Positions 19,901 to 35,000 of a DNA stretch of 64,000 nucleotides are shown here, piece by piece. Under the pieces are notes generated by a model. That model had not been told where the DNA came from. It made no database searches and worked only from the letters and a program-made list of their open reading frames with translations. Each line of letters starts with the position of its first letter. Position 1 is the stretch's first letter. Both the position numbers and the translations under genes were made by a program. Source of the stretch: Siphonodentalium dalli (Eukaryota > Mollusca > Scaphopoda > Gadilida > Siphonodentaliidae); contig CP136069.1 in the NCBI GenBank assembly GCA_032622095.1, positions 35,190,194 to 35,254,193 of the forward strand, written 5' to 3'.

Positions 19901-22346
19901 ACGGATGTTGCTGTGACTGGATAGTAGAGCATTAGTTTGAGGTACGGTTGTTGCTGTGACTGGATAGTAGAGCATTAGTTTGAGGTACGGATGTTGCTAT
20001 GACTGGATAGTAAAGCATTAGTTTGAGGTACGGTTGTTGCTGTGACTGGATAGTAGAGCATTAGTTTGAGGTACGGATGTTGCTATAACTGGATAGTAAA
20101 GCATTAGTTTGAGGTACGGATGTTGCTATGACTGGATAGTAAAGCATTAGTTTGAGGTACGGATGTTGCTATGACTGGATAGTAGAGCATTAGTTTGAGG
20201 TACGGATGTTGCTATGACTGGATAGTAAAGCATTAGTTTGAGGTACGGATGTTGCTATGACTGGATAGTAGAGCATTAGTTTGAGGTACGGATGTTGCTA
20301 TGACTGGATAGTAAAGCATTAGTTTGAGGTATGGATGTTGCTATGACTGGATAGTAAAGCATTAGTTTGAGGTACGGATGTTGCTATGACTGGATAGTAA
20401 AGCATTAGTTTGAGGTACGGTTGTTGCTGTGACTGGATAGTAGAGCATTAGTTTGAGGCACGGATGTTGCTATGACTGGATAGTAGAGCATTAGTTTGAG
20501 GTACGGATGTTGCTATGACTGGATAGTAAAGCATTAGTTTGAGGTATGGATGTTGCTATGACTGGATAGTAAAGCATTAGTTTGAGGTACGGTTGTTGCT
20601 GTGACTGGATAGTAGAGCATTAGTTTGAGGCACGGATGTTGCTATGACTGGATAGTAGAGCATTAGTTTGAGGTACGGATGTTGCTATGACTGGATAGTA
20701 AAGCATTAGTTTGAGGTATGGATGTTGCTATGACTGGATAGTAGAGCATTAGTTTGAGGTACGGATGTTGCTGTGACTGGATAGTAAAGCATTAGTTTGA
20801 GGTATGGATGTTGCTATGACTGGATAGTAAAGCATTAGTTTGAGGTACGGATGTTGCTATGACTGGATAGTAGAGCATTAGTTTGAGGTACGAATGTTGC
20901 TGTGACTGGATAGTAGAGCATTAGTTTGAGGTACGGATGTTGCTATGACTGGATAGTAGAGCATTAGTTTGAGGTACGGATGTTGCTATGACTGGATAGT
21001 AGAGCATTAGTTTGAGGTACGGATGTTGCTATGACTGGATAGTAGAGCATTAGTTTGAGGTACGGATGTTGCTATGACTGGATAGTAAAGCATTAGTTTG
21101 AGGTACGGATGTTGCTATGACTGGATAGTAGAGCATTAGTTTGAGGTACGGATGTTGCTATGACTGGATAGTAAAGCATTAGTTTGAGGTACGGTTGTTG
21201 CTATGACTGGATAGTAGAGCATTAGTTTGAGGTACTGATGTTGCTATGACTGGATAGTAAAGCATTAGTTTGAGGTACTGATGTTGCTATGACTGGATAG
21301 TAAAGCATTAGTTTGAGGTACGGTTGTTGCTATGACTGGATAGTAGAGCATTAGTTTGAGGTACGGTTGTTGCTGTGACTGGATAGTAAAGCATTAGTTT
21401 GAGGTACGGTTGTTGCTATGACTGGATAGTAGAGCATTAGTTTGAGGTACTGATGTTGCTATGACTGGATAGTAGAGCATTAGTTTGAGGTACGGTTGTT
21501 GCTATGACTGGATAGTAGAGCATTAGTTTGAGGTACGGTTGTTGCTATGACTGGATAGTAGAGCATTAGTTTGAGGTACTGATGTTGCTATGACTGGATA
21601 GTAAAGCATTAGTTTGAGGTACGGTTGTTGCTATGACTGGATAGTAAAGCATTAGTTTGAGGTACGGATGTTGCTGTGACTGGATTGTAAAGCATTAGTT
21701 TGAGGTACGGATGTTGCTGTGACTGGATAGTAGAGCATTAGTTTGAGGTACTGATGTTGCTATGACTGGATAGTAGAGCATTAGTTTGAGGTACGGTTGT
21801 TGCTATGACTGGATAGTAAAGCATTAGTTTGAGGTACGGATGTTGCTGTGACTGGATTGTAAAGCATTAGTTTGAGGTACGGATGTTGCTATGACTGGAT
21901 AGTAGAGCATTAGTTTGAGGTACGGTTGTTGCTATGACTGGATAGTAAAGCATTAGTTTGAGGTACGGATGTTGCTGTGACTGGATTGTAAAGCATTAGT
22001 TTGAGGTACGGATGTTGCTATGACTGGATAGTAGAGCATTAGTTTGAGGTACTGATGTTGCTATGACTGGATAGTAGAGCATTAGTTTGAGGTACGGTTG
22101 TTGCTATGACTGGATAGTAGAGCATTAGTTTGAGGTACTGATGTTGCTATGACTGGATAGTAAAGCATTAGTTTGAGGTACGGTTGTTGCTATGACTGGA
22201 TAGTAAAGCATTAGTTTGAGGTACGGATGTTGCTGTGACTGGATTGTAAAGCATTAGTTTGAGGTACGGATGTTGCTGTGACTGGATAGTAAAGCATTAG
22301 TTTGAGGTACGGATGTTGCTGTGACTGGATAGTAGAGCATTAGTTT
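16843..22346. repeat. Tandem duplication of a 64-unit (2,752-bp) block
   Basis: Blocks 16843-19594 and 19595-22346 carry the same order of unit variants. The unit with CTATAACTGGATAGTAAAGC sits at 17331 and 20083, exactly 2,752 bp apart. Differences are few: GGTACGG versus GGCACGG at 17105/19857, and a private CGAATG near 20891 in the second copy. Near-identity over 64 ordered units implies a recent duplication. Confidence 0.8.
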
Positions 22347-22447
22347 GAGGTACGGATGTTGCTATGACTGGATAGTAGAGCATTAGTTTGAGGTATGGAT
22401 GTTGCTATGACTGGATAGTAGAGCATTAGTTTGAGGTACGGATGTTG

Positions 22448-25400
22448 TTATGACTGGATTGTAAAGCATTAGTTTGAGGCACGGATGTTGCTATGACTGG
22501 ATAGTAAAGCATTAGTTTGAGGTACTGATGTTGCTATGACTGGATAGTAAAGCATTAGTTTGAGGTACGGTTGTTGCTATGACTGGATAGTAGAGCATTA
22601 GGTTGAGGTATGGATGTTGCTATGACTGGATAGTAGAGCATTAGTTTGAGGTACGGTTGTTGCTGTGACTGGATAGTAGAGCATTAGTTTGAGGCACGGA
22701 TGTTGCTGTGACTGGATAGTAAAGCATTAGTTTGAGGTACGGATGTTGCTATGACTGGATAGTAAAGCATTAGTTTGAGGTATGGTTGTTGCTGTGACTG
22801 GATAGTAGAGCATTAGTTTGAGGCACGGATGTTGCTATGACTGGATAGTAGAGCATTAGTTTGAGGTACGGTTGTTGCTGTGACTGGATAGTAGAGCATT
22901 AGTTTGAGGTACGGTTGTTGCTGTGACTGGATAGTAAAGCATTAGTTTGAGGTACGGATGTTGCTGTTACTGGATAGTAGAGCATTAGTTTGAGGTACGG
23001 TTGTTGCTGTGACTGGATAGTAGAGCATTAGTTTGAGGTACGGATGTTGCTATGACTGGATAGTAAAGCATTAGTTTGAGGTACGGTTGTTGCTGTGACT
23101 GGATAGTAGAGCATTAGTTTGAGGTACGGATGTTGCTATAACTGGATAGTAAAGCATTAGTTTGAGGTACGGATGTTGCTATGACTGGATAGTAAAGCAT
23201 TAGTTTGAGGTACGGATGTTGCTATGACTGGATAGTAAAGCATTAGTTTGAGGTACGGATGTTGATATGACTGGATAGTAAAGCATTAGTTTGAGGTACG
23301 GTTGTTGCTGTGACTGGATAGTAGAGCATTAGTTTGAGGCACGGATGTTGCTATGACTGGATAGTAGAGCATTAGTTTGAGGTACGGATGTTGCTATGAC
23401 TGGATAGTAAAGCATTAGTTTGAGGTACGGATGTTGCTATGACTGGATAGTAAAGAATTAGTTTGAGGTACGGTTGTTGCTGTGACTGGATAGTAGAGCA
23501 TTAGTTTGAGGCACGGATGTTGCTATGACTGGATAGTAGAGCATTAGTTTGAGGTACGGATGTTGCTATGACTGGATAGTAAAGCATTAGTTTGAGGTAT
23601 GGATGTTGCTATGACTGGATAGTAAAGCATTAGTTTGAGGTACGGTTGTTGCTGTGACTGGATAGTAGAGCATTAGTTTGAGGCACGGATGTTGCTATGA
23701 CTGGATAGTAGAGCATTAGTTTGAGGTACGGATGTTGCTATGACTGGATAGTAAAGCATTAGTTTGAGGTATGGATGTTGCTATGACTGGATAGTAGAGC
23801 ATTAGTTTGAGGTACGGATGTTGCTGTGACTGGATAGTAAAGCATTAGTTTTAGGTATGGATGTTGCTATGACTGGATAGTAAAGCATTAGTTTGAGGTA
23901 CGGATGTTGCTATGACTGGATAGTAAAGCATTAGTTTGAGGTACGGATGTTGCTATGACTGGATAGTAGAGCATTAGTTTGAGGTACGGATGTTGCTGTG
24001 ACTGGATAGTAGAGCATTAGTTTGAGGTACGGATGTTGCTATGACTGGATAGTAGAGCATTAGTTTGAGGTACGGATGTTGCTATGACTGGATAGTAGAG
24101 CATTAGTTTGAGGTACGGATGTTGCTATGACTGGATAGTAGAGCATTAGTTTGAGGTACGGATGTTGCTATGACTGGATAGTAAAGCATTAGTTTGAGGT
24201 ACGGATGTTGCTATGACTGGATAGTAGAGCATTAGTTTGAGGTACGGATGTTGCTATGACTGGATAGTAAAGCATTAGTTTGAGGTACGGTTGTTGCTAT
24301 GACTGGATAGTAGAGCATTAGTTTGAGGTACTGATGTTGCTATGACTGGATAGTAAAGCATTAGTTTGATGTACTGATGTTGCTATGACTGGATAGTAAA
24401 GCATTAGTTTGAGGTACGGTTGTTGCTATGACTGGATAGTAGAGCATTAGTTTGAGGTACGGTTGTTGCTGTGACTGGATAGTAAAGCATTAGTTTGAGG
24501 TACGGTTGTTGCTATGACTGGATAGTAGAGCATTAGTTTGAGGTACTGATGTTGCTATGACTGGATAGTAAAGCATTAGTTTGAGGTACGGTTGTTGCTA
24601 TGACTGGATAGTAAAGCATTAGTTTGAGGTACGGTTGTTGCTGTGACTGGATAGTAGAGCATTAGTTTGAGGCACGGATGTTGCTGTGACTGGATAGTAA
24701 AGCATTAGTTTGAGGCACGGATGTTGCTGTGACTGGATAGTAAAGCATTAGTTTGAGGTACGGATGTTGCTGTGACTGGATAGTAGAGCATTAGTTTGAG
24801 GTACGGATGTTGCTATGACTGGATAGTAGAGCATTAGTTTGAGGTACGGATGTTGCTATGACTGGATAGTAGAGCATTAGTTTGAGGTATGGATGTTGCT
24901 ATGACTGGATAGTAGAGCATTAGTTTGAGGTATGGATGTTGCTATGACTGGATAGTAGAGCATTAGTTTGAGGTACGGATGTTGTTATGACTGGATTGTA
25001 AAGCATTAGTTTGAGGCACGGATGTTGCTATGACTGGATAGTAAAGCATTAGTTTGAGGTACTGATGTTGCTATGACTGGATAGTAAAGCATTAGTTTGA
25101 GGTACGGTTGTTGCTATGACTGGATAGTAGAGCATTAGGTTGAGGTATGGATGTTGCTATGACTGGATAGTAGAGCATTAGTTTGAGGTACGGTTGTTGC
25201 TGTGACTGGATAGTAGAGCATTAGTTTGAGGCACGGATGTTGCTGTGACTGGATAGTAAAGCATTAGTTTGAGGTATGGATGTTGCTATGACTGGATAGT
25301 AGAGCATTAGTTTGAGGTACGGATGTTGCTATGACTGGATAGTAGAGCATTAGTTTGAGGTACGGATGTTGCTATGACTGGATAGTAAAGCATTAGTTTG

Positions 25401-28400
25401 AGGTATGGTTGTTGCTGTGACTGGATAGTAGAGCATTAGTTTGAGGCACGGATGTTGCTATGACTGGATAGTAGAGCATTAGTTTGAGGTACGGTTGTTG
25501 CTGTGACTGGATAGTAGAGCATTAGTTTGAGGTACGGTTGTTGCTGTGACTGGATAGTAAAGCATTAGTTTGAGGTACGGATGTTGCTGTGACTGGATAG
25601 TAGAGCATTAGTTTGAGGTACGGTTGTTGCTGTGACTGGATAGTAGAGCATTAGTTTGAGGTACGGATGTTGCTATGACTGGATAGTAAAGCATTAGTTT
25701 GAGGTACGGTTGTTGCTGTGACTGGATAGTAGAGCATTAGTTTGAGGTACGGATGTTGCTATAACTGGATAGTAAAGCATTAGTTTGAGGTACGGATGTT
25801 GCTATGACTGGATAGTAAAGCATTAGTTTGAGGTACGGATGTTGCTATGACTGGATAGTAAAGCATTAGTTTGAGGTACGGATATTGCTATAACTGGATA
25901 GTAAAGCATTAGTTTGAGGTACGGTTGTTGCTATAACTGGATTGTAAAGCATTAGTTTGAGGTACGGTTGTTGCTATAACTGGATTGTAAAGCATTAGTT
26001 TGAGGTACGGATATTGCTATGACTGGATAGTAGAGCATTAGTTTGAGGTACGGATGTTGCTATGACTGGATAGTAAAGCATTAGTTTGAGGTACGGATGT
26101 TGCTATGACTGGATAGTAGAGCATTAGTTTGAGGTACGGATGTTGCTGTGACTGGATAGTAGAGCATTAGTTTGAGGTACGGATGTTGCTATGACTGGAT
26201 AGTAGAGCATTAGTTTGAGGTACGGATGTTGCTATGACTGGATAGTAGAGCATTAGTTTGAGGTACGGATGTTGCTGTGACTGGATAGTAAAGCATTAGT
26301 TTGAGGTACGGATGTTGCTATGACTGGATAGTAGAGCATTAGTTTGAGGTACGGATGTTGCTATAACTGGATAGTAGAGCATTAGTTTGAGGTACTGATG
26401 TTGCTATGACTGGATAGTAAAGCATTAGTTTGAGGTACGGTTGTTGCTATGACTGGATAGTAGAGCATTAGTTTGAGGTACTGATGTTGCTATGACTGGA
26501 TAGTAAAGCATTAGTTTGAGGTACTGATGTTGCTATGACTGGATAGTAAAGCATTAGTTTGAGGTACGGTTGTTGCTATGACTGGATAGTAGAGCATTAG
26601 TTTGAGGTACGATTGTTGCTGTGACTGGATAGTAAAGCATTAGTTTGAGGTACGGATGTTGCTATAACTGGATAGTAGAGCATTAGTTTGAGGTACTGAT
26701 GTTGCTATGACTGGATAGTAAAGCATTAGTTTGAGGTACGGTTGTTGCTATGACTGGATAGTAGAGCATTAGTTTGAGGTACTGATGTTGCTATGACTGG
26801 ATAGTAAAGCATTAGTTTGAGGTACGGATGTTGCTATAACTGGATAGTAGAGCATTAGTTTGAGGTACTGATGTTGCTATGACTGGATAGTAAAGCATTA
26901 GTTTGAGGTACGGTTGTTGCTATGACTGTATAGTAGAGCATTAGTTTGAGGTACTGATGTTGCTATGACTGGATAGTAGAGCATTAGTTTGAGGTACGGA
27001 TGTTGCTATAACTGGATAGTAGAGCATTAGTTTGAGGTACTGATGTTGCTATGACTGGATAGTAAAGCATTAGTTTGAGGTACAGTTGTTGCTATGACTG
27101 GATAGTAGAGCATTAGTTTGAGGTACTGATGTTGCTATGACTGGATAGTAAAGCATTAGTTTGAGGTACGGATGTTGCTATAACTGGATAGTAGAGCATT
27201 AGTTTGAGGTACTGATGTTGCTATGACTGGATAGTAAAGCATTAGTTTGAGGTACGGTTGTTGCTATGACTGGATAGTAGAGCATTAGTTTGAGGTACTG
27301 ATGTTGCTATGACTGGATAGTAAAGCATTAGTTTGAGGTACTGATGTTGCTATGACTGGATAGTAAAGCATTAGTTTGAGGTACGGTTGTTGCTATGACT
27401 GGATAGTAGAGCATTAGTTTGAGGTACGGTTGTTGCTGTGACTGGATAGTAAAGCATTAGTTTGAGGTACGGTTGTTGCTATGACTGGATAGTAGAGCAT
27501 TAGTTTGAGGTACTGATGTTGCTATGACTGGATAGTAAAGCATTAGTTTGAGGTACGGTTGTTGCTATGACTGGATAGTAGAGCATTAGTTTGAGGTACG
27601 ATTGTTGCTGTGACTGGATAGTAAAGCATTAGTTTGAGGTACGGTTGTTGCTGTGACTGGATAGTAGAGCATTAGTTTGAGGCACGGATGTTGCTGTGAC
27701 TGGATAGTAAAGCATTAGTTTGAGGTACGGATGTTGCTGTGACTGGATAGTAAAGCATTAGTTTGAGGTACGGATGTTGCTGTGACTGGATAGTAGAGCA
27801 TTAGTTTGAGGTACGGATGTTGCTATGACTGGATAGTAGAGCATTAGTTTGAGGTATGGATGTTGCTATGACTGGATAGTAGAGCATTAGTTTGAGGTAC
27901 GGATGTTGTTATGACTGGATTGTAAAGCATTAGTTTGAGGCACGGATGTTGCTATGACTGGATAGTAAAGCATTAGTTTGAGGTACTGATGTTGCTATGA
28001 CTGGATAGTAAAGCATTAGTTTGAGGTACGGTTGTTGCTATGACTGGATAGTAGAGCATTAGTTTGAGGTATGGATGTTGCTATGACTGGATAGTAGAGC
28101 ATTAGTTTGAGGTACGGTTGTTGCTGTGACTGGATAGTAGAGCATTAGTTTGAGGCACGGATGTTGCTGTGACTGGATAGTAAAGCATTAGTTTGAGGTA
28201 TGGATGTTGCTATGACTGGATAGTAGAGCATTAGTTTGAGGTACGGATGTTGCTATGACTGGATAGTAGAGCATTAGTTTGAGGTACGGATGTTGCTATG
28301 ACTGGATAGTAAAGCATTAGTTTGAGGTATGGTTGTTGCTGTGACTGGATAGTAGAGCATTAGTTTGAGGCACGGATGTTGCTATGACTGGATAGTAGAG

Positions 28401-28683
28401 CATTAGTTTGAGGTACGGTTGTTGCTGTGACTGGATAGTAGAGCATTAGTTTGAGGTACGGTTGTTGCTGTGACTGGATAGTAAAGCATTAGTTTGAGGT
28501 ACGGATGTTGCTGTGACTGGATAGTAGAGCATTAGTTTGAGGTACGGTTGTTGCTGTGACTGGATAGTAGAGCATTAGTTTGAGGTACGGATGTTGCTAT
28601 GACTGGATAGTAAAGCATTAGTTTGAGGTACGGTTGTTGCTGTGACTGGATAGTAGAGCATTAGTTTGAGGTACGGATGTTGC
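22448..28683. repeat. Repeating higher-order segments marked by a rare C9T + A21T unit
   Basis: The landmark GTTATGACTGGATTG, followed by a GGCACGG unit, occurs at 22448, 24985, 27909, 29371, 33026 and 33499. Spacings are 59, 68, 34, 85 and 11 units, all exact multiples of 43 bp. A second landmark (CTATAACTGGATAGTAAAGC) at 23136, 25759 and 28683 gives 61 and 68 units. The shared 68-unit (2,924-bp) offset marks one duplicated block, while other offsets differ by a few units because of later whole-unit gains and losses. Confidence 0.65.
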
Positions 28684-29054
28684 TATAACTGGATAGTAAA
28701 GCATTAGTTTGAGGTACGGATGTTGCTATGACTGGATAGTAAAGCATTAGTTTGAGGTACGGATGTTGCTATGACTGGATAGTAAAGCATTAGTTTGAGG
28801 TACGGATGTTGCTATGACTGGATAGTAAAGCATTAGTTTGAGGTACGGATGTTGCTATGACTGGATAGTAAAGCATTAGTTTGAGGTACGGATATTGCTA
28901 TAACTGGATAGTAAAGCATTAGTTTGAGGTACGGTTGTTGCTATAACTGGATTGTAAAGCATTAGTTTGAGGTACGGTTGTTGCTATAACTGGATTGTAA
29001 AGCATTAGTTTGAGGTACGGATATTGCTATGACTGGATAGTAGAGCATTAGTTT

Positions 29055-32000
29055 GAGGTACGGATGTTGCTATGACTGGATAGTAAAGCATTAGTTTGAG
29101 GTACGGATGTTGCTATGACTGGATAGTAGAGCATTAGTTTGAGGTACGGATGTTGCTGTGACTGGATAGTAGAGCATTAGTTTGAGGTACGGATGTTGCT
29201 ATGACTGGATAGTAGAGCATTAGTTTGAGGTACGGATGTTGCTATGACTGGATAGTAGAGCATTAGTTTGAGGTACGGATGTTGCTATGACTGGATAGTA
29301 GAGCATTAGTTTGAGGTACGGATGTTGCTATGACTGGATAGTAGAGCATTAGTTTGAGGTACGGATGTTGTTATGACTGGATTGTAAAGCATTAGTTTGA
29401 GGCACGGATGTTGCTATGACTGGATAGTAAAGCATTAGTTTGAGGTACTGATGTTGCTATGACTGGATAGTAAAGCATTAGTTTGAGGTACGGTTGTTGC
29501 TATGACTGGATAGTAGAGCATTAGGTTGAGGTATGGATGTTGCTATGACTGGATAGTAGAGCATTAGTTTGAGGTACGGTTGTTGCTGTGACTGGATAGT
29601 AGAGCATTAGTTTGAGGCACGGATGTTGCTGTGACTGGATAGTAAAGCATTAGTTTGAGGTACGGATGTTGCTATGACTGGATAGTAGAGCATTAGTTTG
29701 AGGTACGGATGTTGCTATGACTGGATAGTAGAGCATTAGTTTGAGGTACGGATGTTGCTATGACTGGATAGTAGAGCATTAGTTTGAGGTACGGATGTTG
29801 CTATGACTGGATAGTAGAGCATTAGTTTGAGGTACGGATGTTGCTATGACTGGATAGTAAAGCATTAGTTTGAGGTATGGTTGTTGCTGTGACTGGATAG
29901 TAGAGCATTAGTTTGAGGCACGGATGTTGCTATGACTGGATAGTAAAGCATTAGTTTGAGGTATGGTTGTTGCTGTGACTGGATAGTAGAGCATTAGTTT
30001 GAGGTACGGTTGTTGCTATGACTGGATAGTAAAGCATTAGTTTGAGGTATGGATGTTGCTGTGACTGGATAGTAGAGCATTAGTTTGAGGTACGGTTGTT
30101 GCTGTGACTGGATAGTAAAGCATTAGTTTGAGGTACGGATGTTGCTGTGACTGGATAGTAGAGCATTAGTTTGAGGTACGGTTGTTGCTGTGACTGGATA
30201 GTAGAGCATTAGTTTGAGGTACGGATGTTGCTATAACTGGATAGTAAAGCATTAGTTTGAGGTACGGATGTTGCTATGACTGGATAGTAAAGCATTAGTT
30301 TGAGGTACGGATGTTGCTATGACTGGATAGTAAAGCATTAGTTTGAGGTACGGATATTGCTATAACTGGATAGTAAAGCATTAGTTTGAGGTACGGTTGT
30401 TGCTATAACTGGATTGTAAAGCATTAGTTTGAGGTACGGTTGTTGCTATAACTGGATTGTAAAGCATTAGTTTGAGGTACGGATATTGCTATGACTGGAT
30501 AGTAGAGCATTAGTTTGAGGTACGGATGTTGCTATGACTGGATAGTAAAGCATTAGTTTGAGGTACGGATGTTGCTATGACTGGATAGTAGAGCATTAGT
30601 TTGAGGTACGGATGTTGCTGTGACTGGATAGTAGAGCATTAGTTTGAGGTACGGATGTTGCTATGACTGGATAGTAGAGCATTAGTTTGAGGTACGGATG
30701 TTGCTATGACTGGATAGTAGAGCATTAGTTTGAGGTACGGATGTTGCTATGACTGGATAGTAGAGCATTAGTTTGAGGTACGGATGTTGCTATGATTGGA
30801 TAGTAGAGCATTAGTTTGAGGTACGGATGTTGCTATAACTGGATAGTAGAGCATTAGTTTGAGGTACGGATGTTGCTATGACTGGATAGTAGAGCATTAG
30901 TTTGAGGTACGGTTGTTGCTGTGACTGGATAGTAAAGCATTAGTTTGAGGTACGGATGTTGCTATGACTGGATAGTAGAGCATTAGTTTGAGGTACGGAT
31001 GTTGCTATGACTGGATAGTAGAGCATTAGTTTGAGGTACGGATGTTGCTATGACTGGATAGTAGAGCATTAGTTTGAGGTACGGATGTTGCTATGACTGG
31101 ATAGTAGAGCATTAGTTTGAGGTACGGATGTTGCTATAACTGGATAGTAGAGCATTAGTTTGAGGTACGGATGTTGCTATGACTGGATAGTAGAGCATTA
31201 GTTTGAGGTACGGTTGTTGCTGTGACTGGATAGTAAAGCATTAGTTTGAGGTACGGATGTTGCTATGACTGGATAGTAGAGCATTAGTTTGAGGTACGGA
31301 TGTTGCTATGACTGGATAGTAGAGCATTAGTTTGAGGTACTGATGTTGCTATGACTGGATAGTAAAGCATTAGTTTGAGGTACGGATGTTGCTATGACTG
31401 GATAGTAAAGCATTAGTTTGAGGTACGGATGTTGCTGTGACTGGATTGTAAAGCATTAGTTTGAGGTACGGATGTTGCTATGACTGGATAGTAGAGCATT
31501 AGTTTGAGGTACGGATGTTGCTATGACTGGATTGTAGAGCATTAGTTTGAGGTACGGATGTTGCTATAACTGGATAGTAGAGCATTAGTTTGAGGTACGG
31601 ATGTTGCTATGGCTGGATAGTAAAGCATTAGTTTGAGGTAAGGATGTTGCTATGACTGGATTGTAGAGCATTAGTTTGAGGTACGGATATTGCTATGACT
31701 GGATAGTAAAGCATTAGTTTGAGGTACGGATGTTGCTATGACTGGATAGTAAAGCATTAGTTTGAGGTACGGATGTTGCTATGGCTGGATAGTAAAGCAT
31801 TAGTTTGAGGTAAGGATGTTGCTATGACTGGATTGTAGAGCATTAGTTTGAGGTACGGATATTGCTATGACTGGATAGTAAAGCATTAGTTTGAGGTACG
31901 GATGTTGCTATAACTGGATAGTAGAGCATTAGTTTGAGGTACGGATGTTGCTATGGCTGGATAGTAAAGCATTAGTTTGAGGTAAGGATGTTGCTATGAC

Positions 32001-35000
32001 TGGATTGTAGAGCATTAGTTTGAGGCACGGATATTGCTATGACTGGATAGTAAAGCATTAGTTTGAGGTACGGATGTTGCTATGACTGGATAGTAGAGCA
32101 TTAGTTTGAGGTACGGATGTTGTTATGACTGGATAGTAAAGCATTAGTTTGAGGTACGGATGTTGCTATGACTGGATAGTAGAGCATTAGTTTGAGGCAC
32201 GGATGTTGCTATGACTGGATAGTAAAGCATTAGTTTGAGGTACGGTTGTTGCTATGACTGGATAGTAAAGCATTAGTTTGAGGTACGGATGTTGCTATGA
32301 CTGGATAGTAGAGCATTGATTTGAGGTACGGATGTTGCTATGACTGGATAGTAAAGCATTAGTTTGAGGTACGGATGTTGCTGTGACTGGATAGTAGAGC
32401 ATTAGTTTGAGGTACGGATGTTGCTATGACTGGATAGTAAAGCATTAGTTTGAGGTACGGATGTTGCTATGACTGGATAGTAAAGCATTAGTTTGAGGTA
32501 CGGTTGTTGCTATGACTGGATAGTAAAGCATTAGTTTGAGGTACGGATGTTGCTATGACTGGATAGTAAAGCATTAGTTTGAGGCACGGATGTTGCTATG
32601 ACTGGATAGTAGAGCATTAGTTTGAGGTACGGATGTTGCTATGACTGGATAGTAGAGCATTAGTTTGAGGTATGGTTGTTGCTATGACTGGATAGTAGAG
32701 CATTAGTTTGAGGTACGGATGTTGCTGTGACTGGATTGTAGAGCATTAGTTTGAGGTATGGTTGTTGCTATGACTGGATAGTAAAGCATTAGTTTGAGGT
32801 ACGGATGTTGCTATGACTGGATAGTAAAGCATTAGTTTGAGGTACGGTTGTTGCTATGACTGGATAGTAAAGCATTAGTTTGAGGTACGGATGTTGCTAT
32901 GACTGGATAGTAAAGCATTAGTTTGAGGCACGGATGTTGCTATGACTGGATAGTAGAGCATTAGTTTGAGGTACGGATGTTGCTATGACTGGATAGTAGA
33001 GCATTAGTTTGAGGTACGGATGTTGTTATGACTGGATTGTAAAGCATTAGTTTGAGGCACGGATGTTGCTATGACTGGATAGTAAAGCATTAGTTTGAGG
33101 TACTGATGTTGCTATGACTGGATAGTAAAGCATTAGTTTGAGGTACGGTTGTTGCTATGACTGGATAGTAGAGCATTAGGTTGAGGTATGGATGTTGCTA
33201 TGACTGGATAGTAAAGCATTAGTTTGAGGTACGGATGTTGCTATGACTGGATAGTAGAGCATTAGTTTGAGGTACGGATGTTGCTGTGACTGGATAGTAG
33301 AGCATTAGTTTGAGGTACGGATGTTGCTATGACTGGATAGTAGAGCATTAGTTTGAGGTACGGATGTTGCTATGACTGGATAGTAGAGCATTAGTTTGAG
33401 GTACGGATGTTGCTATGACTGGATAGTAGAGCATTAGTTTGAGGTACGGATGTTGCTATGACTGGATAGTAGAGCATTAGTTTGAGGTACGGATGTTGTT
33501 ATGACTGGATTGTAAAGCATTAGTTTGAGGCACGGATGTTGCTATGACTGGATAGTAAAGCATTAGTTTGAGGTACTGATGTTGCTATGACTGGATAGTA
33601 AAGCATTAGTTTGAGGTACGGTTGTTGCTATGACTGGATAGTAGAGCATTAGGTTGAGGTATGGATGTTGCTATGACTGGATAGTAGAGCATTAGTTTGA
33701 GGTACGGTTGTTGCTGTGACTGGATAGTAGAGCATTAGTTTGAGGCACGGATGTTGCTGTGACTGGATAGTAAAGCATTAGTTTGAGGTACGGATGTTGC
33801 TATGACTGGATAGTAGAGCATTAGTTTGAGGTACGGATGTTGCTATGACTGGATAGTAGAGCATTAGTTTGAGGTACGGATGTTGCTATGACTGGATAGT
33901 AGAGCATTAGTTTGAGGTACGGATGTTGCTATGACTGGATAGTAGAGCATTAGTTTGAGGTACGGATGTTGCTATGACTGGATAGTAAAGCATTAGTTTG
34001 AGGTATGGTTGTTGCTGTGACTGGATAGTAGAGCATTAGTTTGAGGCACGGATGTTGCTATGACTGGATAGTAAAGCATTAGTTTGAGGTATGGTTGTTG
34101 CTGTGACTGGATAGTAGAGCATTAGTTTGAGGTACGGTTGTTGCTATGACTGGATAGTAAAGCATTAGTTTGAGGTATGGATGTTGCTGTGACTGGATAG
34201 TAGAGCATTAGTTTGAGGTACGGTTGTTGCTGTGACTGGATAGTAAAGCATTAGTTTGAGGTACGGATGTTGCTGTGACTGGATAGTAGAGCATTAGTTT
34301 GAGGTACGGTTGTTGCTGTGACTGGATAGTAGAGCATTAGTTTGAGGTACGGATGTTGCTATAACTGGATAGTAAAGCATTAGTTTGAGGTACGGATGTT
34401 GCTATGACTGGATAGTAAAGCATTAGTTTGAGGTACGGATGTTGCTATGACTGGATAGTAAAGCATTAGTTTGAGGTACGGATATTGCTATAACTGGATA
34501 GTAAAGCATTAGTTTGAGGTACGGTTGTTGCTATAACTGGATTGTAAAGCATTAGTTTGAGGTACGGTTGTTGCTATAACTGGATTGTAAAGCATTAGTT
34601 TGAGGTACGGATATTGCTATGACTGGATAGTAGAGCATTAGTTTGAGGTACGGATGTTGCTATGACTGGATAGTAAAGCATTAGTTTGAGGTACGGATGT
34701 TGCTATGACTGGATAGTAGAGCATTAGTTTGAGGTACGGATGTTGCTGTGACTGGATAGTAGAGCATTAGTTTGAGGTACGGATGTTGCTATGACTGGAT
34801 AGTAGAGCATTAGTTTGAGGTACGGATGTTGCTATGACTGGATAGTAGAGCATTAGTTTGAGGTACGGATGTTGCTATGACTGGATAGTAGAGCATTAGT
34901 TTGAGGTACGGATGTTGCTATGATTGGATAGTAGAGCATTAGTTTGAGGTACGGATGTTGCTATAACTGGATAGTAGAGCATTAGTTTGAGGTACGGATG